A DNA stretch of 64,000 nt from assembly GCA_902464615.1 (NCBI GenBank), contig CABQKA010000006.1, positions 1 through 64,000 of the forward strand. Direction: 5' to 3'. This DNA is from an uncultured Prevotella sp. Its GTDB lineage: Bacteria > Bacteroidota > Bacteroidia > Bacteroidales > Bacteroidaceae. A program made the translations under genes and the position numbers. The stretch's first letter is position 1. Each line of letters starts with the position of its first letter. The notes beneath the pieces were generated by a model. That model saw only the letters and a list, made by a program, of their open reading frames with translations, was not told where the DNA came from and did no database searches. This document shows, piece after piece, positions 56,918 to 64,000 of this stretch.

Positions 56918-56976
56918 ACTGCCCTTAGCCCCGCGACTCCGGGGCTAAGGGCAGTTTTTACGGGAATAGGCCCCGT
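56918..56976. repeat. Array L of the 21-bp repeat, acting as terminator of the cys operon
   Basis: Units start at 56918 (ACTGCCCTTAGCCCCGC), 56939 (CCGGGGCTAAGGGCAGT) and 56960 (ACGGGAATAGGCCCCGT). The first two form a perfect 16-bp stem (56918-56933 with 56940-56955) followed by TTTTTA. Confidence 0.94.
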
Positions 56977-57066
56977 AAAGCGCGGGCACAGGGGCACTGC
57001 CGCGCCCCACGGGGCAGCAGCCATACATTTACGCCGCAAGGCCACTCCCATCTCCCAACTTTTTGC

Positions 57067-57074
57067 TACCTTTG
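57067..57074 (+). promoter_or_regulatory. -7 box for glyQS
   Basis: TACCTTTG matches TAnnTTTG, 30 nt upstream of the ATG at 57105. It lies inside a longer in-frame reading (from 57063), which supports the later start. Confidence 0.6.
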
Positions 57075-57104
57075 CCGCAAAATATATCCAAACAAACCCT
57101 ACTG

Positions 57105-58655
57105 ATGGCTCAAGAAGACGTTTTCAAAAAAATCGTGTCCCACTGCAAGGAATACGGCTTCGTATTCCCCTCCAGCGAAATCTACGACGGCCTGGCCGCC
57201 GTCTACGACTACGGACAAAACGGCGTAGAACTCAAAAACAACATCAAGCAATACTGGTGGCAAAGCATGACGCTCCTGCACGAGAACATCGTAGGGCTGG
57301 ACAGCGCCATCTTCATGCACCCCACCATCTGGAAGGCCTCCGGCCACGTGGACGCCTTCAACGACCCGCTCATCGACAACCGCGACTCGAAGAAGCGCTA
57401 CCGCGCCGACGTGCTCATCGAAGACCAAATCGCCAAGTACGAGGAGAAAATCAACAAGGAGGTGGAAAAAGCACGCAAACGCTTCGGCGAGGCTTTCGAC
57501 GAAACGCAGTTCCGTACGACCAATGCCCGCGTGCTGGAGCACCAGGCCAAGCGCGACGCGCTCCATGAACGCTACGCCAAGGCCATGAACGCCATGGACC
57601 TGGCCGAACTGAAACAAATCATACTCGACGAAGGCATCGTCTGCCCCATCTCCGGCACGCGCAACTGGACCGACGTGCGCCAGTTCAACCTCATGTTCAA
57701 GACCGAAGTCGGCTCCACCGCCGACGGGGCCTCCACCATCTACCTCCGCCCCGAGACGGCACAAGGCATATTCGTCAACTACCTCAACGTGCAGAAAACC
57801 GGCCGCATGAAGATACCCTTCGGCATCGCACAGGTGGGCAAAGCCTTCCGCAACGAAATCGTCGCCCGGCAGTTCATCTTCCGCATGCGCGAATTCGAAC
57901 AGATGGAAATGCAGTTCTTCGTGAAGCCCGGGACCGAAATCGAATGGTTCAACCGCTGGAAACAGACGCGCATGTCCTGGCATCAGGCCCTCGGCTTCGG
58001 CGCGGACAACTACCGCTTCCACGACCACGAGAAGCTGGCCCACTACGCCAACGCCGCGTGCGACATCGAGTTCCGCATGCCCTTTGGCTTCAAGGAAGTG
58101 GAAGGCATCCACTCGCGCACGGACTTCGACCTCTCGCAACACGCCAAGTTCTCCGGCCGGAAGATTGAATACTTCGACCCCGAAAGCAACGAGAGCTACA
58201 CGCCCTACGTCATCGAGACCTCCATCGGCGTAGACCGCATGTTCCTCAGCGTCATGTGCCACAGCTACGAAGAGGAGAAGCTCGAAGACGGCGAGACCCG
58301 CGTCGTCCTCAAGCTGCCCGCCGCGCTGGCCCCCGTAAAACTCGCCGTCCTGCCCCTCGTCAAGAAGGACGGACTGCCCGAAAAGGCGCGCGAAATCATG
58401 GACCAGCTCAAATTCCACTTCCACTGCAAATACGACGAAAAGGACTCCATCGGCAAGCGCTACCGCCGGCAGGACGCCGTAGGCACGCCCTACTGCGCCA
58501 CCATAGACCACGAAACGCTGACCGACGGCTGCGTCACACTGCGCGACCGCGACACGATGCGGCAAGAGCGCGTCCCCATCGACCGCCTGGCCGCGCTGCT
58601 CACCGACAAGGTCAGCCTGACCTCACTGCTGCGCAAAATAGACATTGCCCGTTGA
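57105..58655 (+). CDS. glyQS: Glycyl-tRNA synthetase (homodimeric class II)
   Basis: 516 residues. It charges tRNA-Gly. Class II motifs are visible: FKKIVSHCKEYGFVFPSSEIYDGLAAVYDYGQNGVELKNNIKQ at the start, motif 2 around GIAQVGKAFRNEIVARQFIFRMREFEQMEMQFF and motif 3 near TPYVIETSIGVDRMFLSVM. A C-terminal anticodon-binding domain follows (LAPVKLAVLPLVKKDGLPEKAREI; GKRYRRQDAVGTPYC). This is the single-chain type found in Bacteroidota, rather than alpha2beta2 GlyQ/GlyS. Confidence 0.96.
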   Translation: MAQEDVFKKIVSHCKEYGFVFPSSEIYDGLAAVYDYGQNGVELKNNIKQYWWQSMTLLHENIVGLDSAIFMHPTIWKASGHVDAFNDPLIDNRDSKKRYRADVLIEDQIAKYEEKINKEVEKARKRFGEAFDETQFRTTNARVLEHQAKRDALHERYAKAMNAMDLAELKQIILDEGIVCPISGTRNWTDVRQFNLMFKTEVGSTADGASTIYLRPETAQGIFVNYLNVQKTGRMKIPFGIAQVGKAFRNEIVARQFIFRMREFEQMEMQFFVKPGTEIEWFNRWKQTRMSWHQALGFGADNYRFHDHEKLAHYANAACDIEFRMPFGFKEVEGIHSRTDFDLSQHAKFSGRKIEYFDPESNESYTPYVIETSIGVDRMFLSVMCHSYEEEKLEDGETRVVLKLPAALAPVKLAVLPLVKKDGLPEKAREIMDQLKFHFHCKYDEKDSIGKRYRRQDAVGTPYCATIDHETLTDGCVTLRDRDTMRQERVPIDRLAALLTDKVSLTSLLRKIDIAR

Positions 58656-58736
58656 GCCCATCCCCATCCGACTAACCGCCCGGCGGCCGGCATACGCCTC
58701 CGCGCGCCTGCCGCGGCCGGACCCCATTTCCCCAAT

Positions 58737-59408
58737 ATGAAGCGAATCCTCATCCCTCTTCTCGTCCTGCTGGGGGCTATGGCCCTCTTCACCGCCTGCG
58801 AGGAAAATGCCAACGACGACTTGGAGTATGCCGACTGGCAGCCGCGCAATGCCCAATACTTCCAGGAGAAACTCGCCCAGGCCCGGCAGGCCATCGCCGC
58901 CGCCAAAGCCGCCTACGGCGACGACTGGGAAGCGCACTGCGACTGGCGGGCATACCGCACCTATGCCCTGACGGAAGACGCCGCAGCCACGGCCACGGAC
59001 TCCATCTGCGTACAGGTGCTCCACCACGGAACGGGCAGCGGCTTCCCGCTCTACACCGACTCCATCCGCATCAACTACATCGGCCGCCTCATCCCCAATC
59101 CCCTCAGCGAGGACGAGGCCGCGCGCACGCAGGGCCGTGTCTTCGACCACTCGGGCCTGAGCCGCGACAGCGCCGACGTGTTCGACCCGGACTTCTCCCA
59201 GCCCGCGACACTATTGGTCAGCAACAACGTGGAAGGTTTCACTACCGCCGTCATGCGCATGCGTATCGGCGACCTCTGGCGCATCTATATCCCTCAGGAA
59301 CTGGGCTATGGCGACCGCTCCGTCTCCATCATCCCGGCCTACTCCACCCTGGTCTACGACGTCCAGCTCAAGGCTTTCTACCGTGCGGGCGTCGTCCCGG
59401 GCACGTGA
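58737..59408 (+). CDS. FKBP-type peptidyl-prolyl isomerase lipoprotein
   Basis: 223 residues. Lipoprotein signal MKRILIPLLVLLGAMALFTAC (lipobox Cys21), then a variable region and an FKBP domain at about 100-215. The FKBP domain contains SIRINYIGRLI, GRVFDHSGL, VEGFTTAVMRMRIGDLWRIYIPQELGYGDR (active-site loop) and IIPAYSTLVYDVQLKAF. A periplasmic or outer-membrane foldase role is expected. It lies 81 nt after glyQS and may be co-transcribed. A strong terminator follows it. Confidence 0.9.
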   Translation: MKRILIPLLVLLGAMALFTACEENANDDLEYADWQPRNAQYFQEKLAQARQAIAAAKAAYGDDWEAHCDWRAYRTYALTEDAAATATDSICVQVLHHGTGSGFPLYTDSIRINYIGRLIPNPLSEDEAARTQGRVFDHSGLSRDSADVFDPDFSQPATLLVSNNVEGFTTAVMRMRIGDLWRIYIPQELGYGDRSVSIIPAYSTLVYDVQLKAFYRAGVVPGT

Positions 59409-59430
59409 TGCCTTTCCTCCGGAATACAGC

Positions 59431-59482
59431 CATCCCGGTCCCGGCGCGGCGGAATGTCTCCTGCCGCGCCGGGACCGGGATG
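59431..59482 (+). terminator. Terminator after the FKBP lipoprotein
   Basis: CATCCCGGTCCCGGCGCGGC (59431-59450) pairs perfectly over 20 bp with its complement at 59463-59482, followed by TTTCATTTCATT. Confidence 0.88.
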
Positions 59483-59541
59483 TTTCATTTCATTGAGCGG
59501 CGAAGCGCCCGCGGCGCCCTGCTCTCCCTCCACCCTGCGCC

Positions 59542-60546
59542 ATGAAAACCAGGCTTGCCTATATCGACAACCTGCGGGGCTTCTGCCTCGCCCTCATGAT
59601 TCTCGGCCATGCGGGCCTCACCCTGGCCGGGAAAAACCTGATATACAGTTTCCACATGCCGGTATTCTACTTCCTGGCCGGCCTCCTCTACCGCGGCCCG
59701 TCGCCCTCGGTCCCGCTTTTCCTGGCCCGCAAGGCGCGCACGCTCCTCCTGCCCTACGCGCTCTACGTCCTGCTCATCTTCTTCGTCTCCCGCTGCTTCA
59801 TCGGGTGGTTCCCGGGCTGCTGGCTCCACCTCCGCAGCGCGTTTCTCTACGGGCAGGGCATCCGCTATGGCGGCGGCGCGCTGTGGTTTCTCCCTTCCCT
59901 TTTCTGGACCTACGTCCTTGTCGTCGTGGCGGAGCGCCTGCGGCTGCCGGCCTGGCTCGCAGCCCTCGGCTGCCTGGGCGGCTGGTACGCGGTGTGGAGC
60001 CAAGGCTGGCAGCCCTGGTTCGGCTTCACGTTCTCCGGCCCGTTCTTTTTCCTTTTCGGCCGGCTCTATGCCCGGCCCGCCGACCGGCTCTATGCGGTCG
60101 TAAGCCGCAGCCGCCGGCTGTCGGCCGCGACTGCGGCGGCCTTTCTTGCCGCCTATGTGCTGGCCATGTACGCGGCCGGCTACCCGGGCCGCACGGTGTT
60201 CAACATCGCCTACATGGCCGGCAACCTGCCCATGCTGCTCGCCGCCATGATTGCCGTCGCGGGGCTGCTGCTCCTGTTCTGCGCCTGGCGCGCCCCGCAC
60301 TGGTGGGAACGGGCCTGTGCCTACTGCTCACGCCATGCCCTGACGCTCATCGGATGCCACTTCGTGCCCATCGTCCTCAGCAAGGAGCTGCACTGGTTCG
60401 CAGGCTGGGAGCGCTGGCCGCGCATCCTCGCCCTGATGGGCATAGAAGCCGTATGGCTCGCGGCCATGACGGCCCTCGTCGGACGCTGGCTGCCGCTGCT
60501 CGAAGGCAGGCTGCCGCGCCGCATGGCCGGGAAAGTCAGCAAGTGA
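59542..60546 (+). CDS. Acyltransferase 3 family membrane protein
   Basis: 334 residues with about 10 membrane segments. It begins RLAYIDNLRGFCLALMILGHAGL, matching the acyltransferase-3 start (IDxLRGxxxxxVxxxH, conserved Arg and His). YSFHMPVFYFLAGLLYR and LWFLPSLFWTYVLVVVAERL follow. These enzymes acetylate or succinylate surface polysaccharides or lipids. The 3' end overlaps the convergent tsaE by 11 nt. It may serve cell-surface glycan decoration, but no glycan cluster is directly attached. Confidence 0.87.
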   Translation: MKTRLAYIDNLRGFCLALMILGHAGLTLAGKNLIYSFHMPVFYFLAGLLYRGPSPSVPLFLARKARTLLLPYALYVLLIFFVSRCFIGWFPGCWLHLRSAFLYGQGIRYGGGALWFLPSLFWTYVLVVVAERLRLPAWLAALGCLGGWYAVWSQGWQPWFGFTFSGPFFFLFGRLYARPADRLYAVVSRSRRLSAATAAAFLAAYVLAMYAAGYPGRTVFNIAYMAGNLPMLLAAMIAVAGLLLLFCAWRAPHWWERACAYCSRHALTLIGCHFVPIVLSKELHWFAGWERWPRILALMGIEAVWLAAMTALVGRWLPLLEGRLPRRMAGKVSK

Positions 60547-60949
60547 GCCTGCGCGAACCGTCGGGCAGTTCCTCCAGCGTCACCTTCACCGTGTCCTCCG
60601 GCAACAGGTCCTCGACCAGCTCGGGCCACTCCAGCAGGCAGTAGGCGCCGCTGTAAACGTAGTCCTCAAAGCCCATGTCGTAGACCTCTTCCAGCTTACG
60701 CACGCGGTAAAAGTCGAAGTGGTAGACCAAAGCGTCCGTCGTCTCCGAACGGTACTCATTGACCAGGGCAAACGTAGGCGAGTTCACCACGTCCGTGACG
60801 CCCAGCTCGGCGCAAAGGGCCTTGATGAACGTCGTTTTTCCCACGCCCATCGGCCCGTAGAAGGCAAACACCCTGTGTGCCGCCATATTTTCCGCAAACT
60901 TGCGGGCAGCCGGGACCATGTCGCCGGCCGTTGCCATTATCAGTTCCAT
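60536..60949 (-). CDS. tsaE: tRNA threonylcarbamoyladenosine biosynthesis ATPase TsaE
   Basis: 137 residues. P-loop FAFYGPMGVGKTTFIKALCAELG, then VNSPTFALVNEYRS, HFDFYRVRKLEEVYDMGFEDYV and LLEWPELVEDLLPEDTVKVTLE, all diagnostic of TsaE. It works with TsaB/TsaD in t6A tRNA modification. The start at 60949 (MELIMATAGDM) is chosen; the upstream extension runs through its promoter and array M. Confidence 0.95.
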   Translation of the reverse strand: MELIMATAGDMVPAARKFAENMAAHRVFAFYGPMGVGKTTFIKALCAELGVTDVVNSPTFALVNEYRSETTDALVYHFDFYRVRKLEEVYDMGFEDYVYSGAYCLLEWPELVEDLLPEDTVKVTLEELPDGSRRLTC

Positions 60950-60978
60950 AGTTTTTCCTTTTTCGTCGTTCGTCCGGA

Positions 60979-60986
60979 CAAAGATA
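60979..60986 (-). promoter_or_regulatory. -7 box for tsaE
   Basis: The minus strand reads TATCTTTG (TAnnTTTG), with a leader of about 22 nt. Confidence 0.6.
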
Positions 60987-61025
60987 CGGCTTTGCGGGCA
61001 ATGCCGCGCGCTTTTCGCCCCGAAA

Positions 61026-61105
61026 CTCGCCCTAAGGGAAAGGCCGCGGCGCAGTATCGGCGTAAAAACGGGGCTAAGGCGCGTTCTTCGCAGCCTTAGC
61101 CCCGT
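61026..61105. repeat. Array M of the 21-bp repeat, terminator for the glycosyltransferase 39 gene
   Basis: Clear units start at 61068 (ACGGGGCTAAGGCGCGT) and 61089 (CGCAGCCTTAGCCCCGT). Degenerate in-phase units sit at 61026 (CTCGCCCTAAGGGAAAG) and 61047. The two clear units pair over 13 bp (61068-61080 with 61093-61105), and on the minus strand TTTTTACG follows, a good terminator for the gene ending at 61152. Confidence 0.88.
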
Positions 61106-61151
61106 TCCTTGCGGGTCTGTCCCGCCCTGGGCACAACCGCGCACGGTGGCT

Positions 61152-62888
61152 TCAGGACTTGGTGAAAAATTCGTAGAACCGGACCACACGGCGGTCGTCG
61201 CAGCTGCGGTGGCCGCTGTCGAAGACCATGCGGACGCCGTACTGCGGGTAGCGCCGGCAAAACTCTTCCACGTCGTCGGCGCCCGTCACCAGATAGCCGC
61301 CGCGGGGCAGGGCCGGGGCCTTGTCTATGGGCAGGACGCGGTCTGAAAGGTAGAAGTTGATGGTAAACGGGTGCATGCGGTTGGCCTCGTTCACCTCGGT
61401 GCGGAAGGAATAGACCGTCCCGCGGGGCGCAATGGCGGCGATGCGGCCGGCAATGGCGCGGTCGGACTGGACCGTCAGGACGGTGGGAAGGTAAAAGCCA
61501 CTCAAGGACAGGTGTACGGCAAAGACAACGCCCACCGAAGCGAAGACACAGGCGGCACGGCGCTGCCGCCGCAGACACCACAGGGCGGCCACGACGGGAA
61601 GCAGTACGAGCAACACGGTCAGCGGCGTGAGGGGCGCGTCGCGCAGGGCGTGGAGGAAGGCGGCGTTCTCCGCGGCGTGGCGGCCCTGGAAGATGCTGTC
61701 GGGCACACAGCCGGCCTGCACGGCCACAAAGGCCACGGTCAGCACCAAAGCCAGCACGCTGACCACCCAGCCGAAGACGGACAAGGCGCGCGGACGGCTT
61801 TGCTTCGCCCACAGGAAAAGTTCGGCCAGCCAGTAGGCCAGAAACGGATAGAGCGGCAGCAGGTAGACGGAGCGCTTGCTCGCGGGGATGCAATAGAAAA
61901 GGAATATCACCACGACACAGACCAGGGCGAAAAGGCGCGAGGGGTCCTCCGTCCGCCACCAGGTGCGCAGCCGCCAGTTGCCGACATGCAGGCTGCGGCG
62001 CAGGAAACCGGCAAAACGACGCCACAGCCGGGCGCTGCAGAGCACGATAAGCCCCATGAGCGTATAGGGCAGGAAGCCGGCCAGCACGGTCTGCACGTTG
62101 TAGGTCCAGGGGTTGATGTGCGAGGCATAGCTCATCTGCCCCGTGAATCGGAGCACGTTCTCCTCATATATAAGGCGCAGGAAGCGCTCCCCGCCGTGGG
62201 GCTCATGGTAGGCGGCCACGTACCACAGGCACAAGGGGACGAAAGCCGCCAGCGCGACGAGGGCCATGCGCCAGCAGACGGGCCAGAAGCGTTGCCCGCG
62301 CAGCCAGTAGAAAACCGCCGCGGCGCCGCAAGGCAGCACGACGCCGACCGGCCCCTTGGTGAGCGCTGCGCCCGCCAGACAGAGCACGGCGGCCCAGGGC
62401 ACGCCGCGCAGCCCCGCCTCCCACCAGCGGTAGAGCGCGAGCAAGCCCAACACCATCAGGGAAGCCAGCAACATGTCTACGCGACAGGTCATGGCCGCAC
62501 GGTGCACCTCCACGCAGGTCAGCGTCAGCAGGGCGGCGAGCATGGCCACCGTCTCGCCGCGCCGGCGGGCAAAGAAGCGGAACACCGCGACTATCATGGC
62601 CACGGCGGCGAGCGCGGACGGCAGGCGCGAGGTGAACTCCGTGATGTGCCCCGTCAGGCCCGAAAGCGCGGCCACCAGCCAGTGGAGCAAAGGCGGCTTG
62701 AAAGCGATTTCGTCCCCGTTGTTCACGGGAAGAATCCAGTTGCCGTCCTGCAACATGGAAAAGGCGACAATGGCCTCGCGCGGCTCGCCGCGCGTGCTGA
62801 AAGGGGCGACACCTAAAAACAACACGACCGAGAGCAGGCAGAGCACAGCCAGCACGAGCGTGGAACGTCGGTAAGATTCGTGGGGCAT
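61152..62888 (-). CDS. GT39/ArnT-like membrane glycosyltransferase
   Basis: 578 residues with about 12 membrane segments. The N-terminal periplasmic loop contains FSTRGEPREAIVAFSMLQDGNWILPVNNGDEIAFKPPLLHWLVA, including the catalytic acidic residue (RGEPRE) and KPPL motif of the ArnT/PMT family, which use polyprenyl-phosphate sugars. TKGPVGVVLP and CIPASKRSVYLLPLYPFLAYWLAELF (KR-Y-LLPxxP) also fit. The C-terminal soluble part is periplasmic. It probably adds a sugar or aminosugar to lipid A or another envelope glycolipid. It is divergent from a GT2 gene. Confidence 0.88.
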   Translation of the reverse strand: MPHESYRRSTLVLAVLCLLSVVLFLGVAPFSTRGEPREAIVAFSMLQDGNWILPVNNGDEIAFKPPLLHWLVAALSGLTGHITEFTSRLPSALAAVAMIVAVFRFFARRRGETVAMLAALLTLTCVEVHRAAMTCRVDMLLASLMVLGLLALYRWWEAGLRGVPWAAVLCLAGAALTKGPVGVVLPCGAAAVFYWLRGQRFWPVCWRMALVALAAFVPLCLWYVAAYHEPHGGERFLRLIYEENVLRFTGQMSYASHINPWTYNVQTVLAGFLPYTLMGLIVLCSARLWRRFAGFLRRSLHVGNWRLRTWWRTEDPSRLFALVCVVVIFLFYCIPASKRSVYLLPLYPFLAYWLAELFLWAKQSRPRALSVFGWVVSVLALVLTVAFVAVQAGCVPDSIFQGRHAAENAAFLHALRDAPLTPLTVLLVLLPVVAALWCLRRQRRAACVFASVGVVFAVHLSLSGFYLPTVLTVQSDRAIAGRIAAIAPRGTVYSFRTEVNEANRMHPFTINFYLSDRVLPIDKAPALPRGGYLVTGADDVEEFCRRYPQYGVRMVFDSGHRSCDDRRVVRFYEFFTKS

Positions 62889-62945
62889 TGGCTATCGTTT
62901 TGAAGATACAGGCCGGACAGCGGGCGCTGCCGCGACAGGATGCGG

Positions 62946-62953
62946 CAAAGTTA
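62946..62953 (-). promoter_or_regulatory. -7 box for the GT39 gene
   Basis: The minus strand reads TAACTTTG (TAnnTTTG), with a leader of about 50 nt. Confidence 0.55.
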
Positions 62954-63039
62954 GTGAATATTCGGCAAACAGTCCGGCAGAGCCGGTGAAATGATTCCGG
63001 ATGGTGGACATAGTGTCCTTTTTTTCCGGAATTTATTCG

Positions 63040-63047
63040 TAACTTTG
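63040..63047 (+). promoter_or_regulatory. -7 box for the GT2 gene
   Basis: TAACTTTG matches TAnnTTTG, 41 nt upstream of the GT2 ATG, with a T-rich run about 19 nt upstream. Confidence 0.6.
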
Positions 63048-63088
63048 CCCTTCGTAACCTTTTTACGACCAACAGAACTTTCATAGAC

Positions 63089-63925
63089 ATGGAGACCGTT
63101 CCCAAAGTCAGCATCATTACCATAGGGCGCAACAACCGCGAGGGGTATGCCCGCACCATTGCTTCCGTCGAGGCACAGACGTCCCGCGACTACGAGTGGA
63201 TAGTCATCGACGGCGCATCGACCGACGGCAGCGTGGACTTGCTACGCGCCCACGAAGGGTCCATGGCCCGCCTGGTGAGCGAGCCGGACACAGGCATTTT
63301 CAACGCCATGAACAAGGGCATCGCCCTGGCCCGCGGAGAGTACTGCAACTTCATGAATTCCGGCGACACGTTTCACGCGCCGGACGTGCTGGAGCGCGTG
63401 GTCCCGCACCTGCAGGGCAAGGATTTCTACGTGGGACACCAGGTAAGCCCGAACGGGCGGCCCGCCTACTGGCCTGCTCCGCGCGAAGTGCGGGCCTATG
63501 CGCTGGTGAACAAGTGTATGTCGCACCAGTCGTCCTTCATTCGGACAGCCCTGCTCAAAGCACGGCCTTACCGCGAGGATTTCCGCATCCTGTCGGACTG
63601 GGAAGAAATGGTCTACGAGCTTTTGGTACGCAACGCGAGCTACGAGCGCCTGGACTTCGTCGTTTCGGATTTCGACAAGACGGGCATTTCGTCGGACCGC
63701 CGCTATACGGAACTGTACCAAAAGGAATGGCTGCGCGTGCTGCACGAACATTTCCCGCCGCGCATTGTCGCATCGCTGACGGAAAGCTCGAAGTTCCAGC
63801 GCAAAGTGCGCTACGCCCTGGAAAAGGAGAAACCGCTGGAACGGGACTGGAAAATACTGCGGAACGCGCTGAAAATACTGCCCAAAGATTTGTGGGCCAG
63901 CCTGAAGGGCACAAAAAAAGGCTGA
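63089..63925 (+). CDS. Family 2 glycosyltransferase
   Basis: 278 residues, GT-A fold. KVSIITIGRNNREGYARTIASVEAQTSRDYEWIVIDGASTDGS is the nucleotide-sugar-binding start. SEPDTGIFNAMNKGIALARGEYCNFMNSGDTF includes a DxD-like position occupied by SGD. It is cytosolic without a membrane helix and likely transfers a sugar in surface polysaccharide or lipooligosaccharide synthesis. The stop is embedded in the downstream hairpin. Confidence 0.92.
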   Translation: METVPKVSIITIGRNNREGYARTIASVEAQTSRDYEWIVIDGASTDGSVDLLRAHEGSMARLVSEPDTGIFNAMNKGIALARGEYCNFMNSGDTFHAPDVLERVVPHLQGKDFYVGHQVSPNGRPAYWPAPREVRAYALVNKCMSHQSSFIRTALLKARPYREDFRILSDWEEMVYELLVRNASYERLDFVVSDFDKTGISSDRRYTELYQKEWLRVLHEHFPPRIVASLTESSKFQRKVRYALEKEKPLERDWKILRNALKILPKDLWASLKGTKKG

Positions 63926-63940
63926 GCCAGAGCTCAGCCT
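63919..63940 (-). terminator. Terminator between GT2 and the edge gene
   Basis: AGGCTGAG (63919-63926) pairs with CTCAGCCT (63933-63940). On the minus strand seven T residues follow (63919-63913). It overlaps the GT2 stop codon and the stop of the minus-strand edge gene. Confidence 0.6.
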
Positions 63941-64000
63941 GAGAGGGCTTGCCGCAAGCGGCGAAGCAGGTCGGGCGAAGCGGCGGAGAACTTGCGGGCG
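63934..64000 (-). CDS. 3' end of a minus-strand gene cut by the window edge (partial)
   Basis: The minus strand has an open frame of 21 codons to the window edge, ending ARKFSAASPDLLRRLRQALSG then TGA. The residues are plausible for the basic C-terminal tail of a real protein, and a terminator lies exactly at its stop. Too little is visible to name it. Confidence 0.4.
   Translation of the reverse strand, partial: ARKFSAASPDLLRRLRQALSG

Overview
The window is chromosomal DNA of a Bacteroidota organism, most likely an unusually GC-rich member of the Bacteroidaceae/Bacteroidales. Three things suggest this. Promoters repeatedly match the Bacteroides -7 box TAnnTTTG and lack Shine-Dalgarno leaders. 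The gene content is typical of the group: a PorX-like response regulator, an ECF sigma/anti-sigma pair next to an outer-membrane barrel, a one-protein hybrid two-component system with a periplasmic sugar-binding domain, a parA-parB-DUF5683-mltD-rsh row, and a homodimeric glycyl-tRNA synthetase. Several proteins also look close to Bacteroides homologues. I see no insertion sequence, prophage, rRNA or CRISPR array. Most of the window is housekeeping genes in short operons.

Layout: 1-4.8 kb holds tRNA-Lys, a nucleoside:H+ symporter with a thioredoxin-like lipoprotein, and the ECF sigma module. 4.9-13.3 kb holds mgsA, a bifunctional-nuclease-domain protein, rsmE, a kinase-RapZ fusion, pyrE, a BlaI/BlaR-type module with two TonB C-terminal domains, and an alpha/beta hydrolase. 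13.4-18.3 kb holds a four-domain sulfur-transfer oxidoreductase with its MarR regulator, and a serine-type sulfatase. 18.4-27 kb holds lpxB, surE and the parAB/mltD/relA row. 27-35.8 kb, on the minus strand, holds porX, an NfeD-like protein, rsgA, an esterase, frr, an aldo-keto reductase, a candidate small RNA, cvfB, lolD and asd. 35.9-44.7 kb holds a Kef-type antiporter, priA, GH16 and GH2. 45-56.9 kb holds a sulfotransferase, a fructokinase with a fructose-sensor-like hybrid regulator, and the PAPS operon cysQ-SLC13-cysC-cysD-cysN. 57-64 kb holds glyQS, an FKBP lipoprotein, an acyltransferase, tsaE and two glycosyltransferases.

Genes that work together: the cys operon imports sulfate, makes PAPS and clears PAP. 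With no sulfite-producing or sulfite-reducing gene in view and a sulfotransferase 5 kb away, the likely use is sulfonation of an acceptor molecule. The MarR/oxidoreductase pair looks like a self-contained persulfide-handling unit.

The most striking non-genic feature is a family of 13 intergenic arrays (A-M). Each is three or four copies of a 17-nt imperfect palindrome (core ACGGGSCTWAGSCCCGT) plus a 4-nt spacer, so copies repeat at exactly 21 bp. They occur about once per 5 kb and only between genes. In some, adjacent inverted units form Rho-independent terminators; others sit between divergent promoters. I do not recognise this family.
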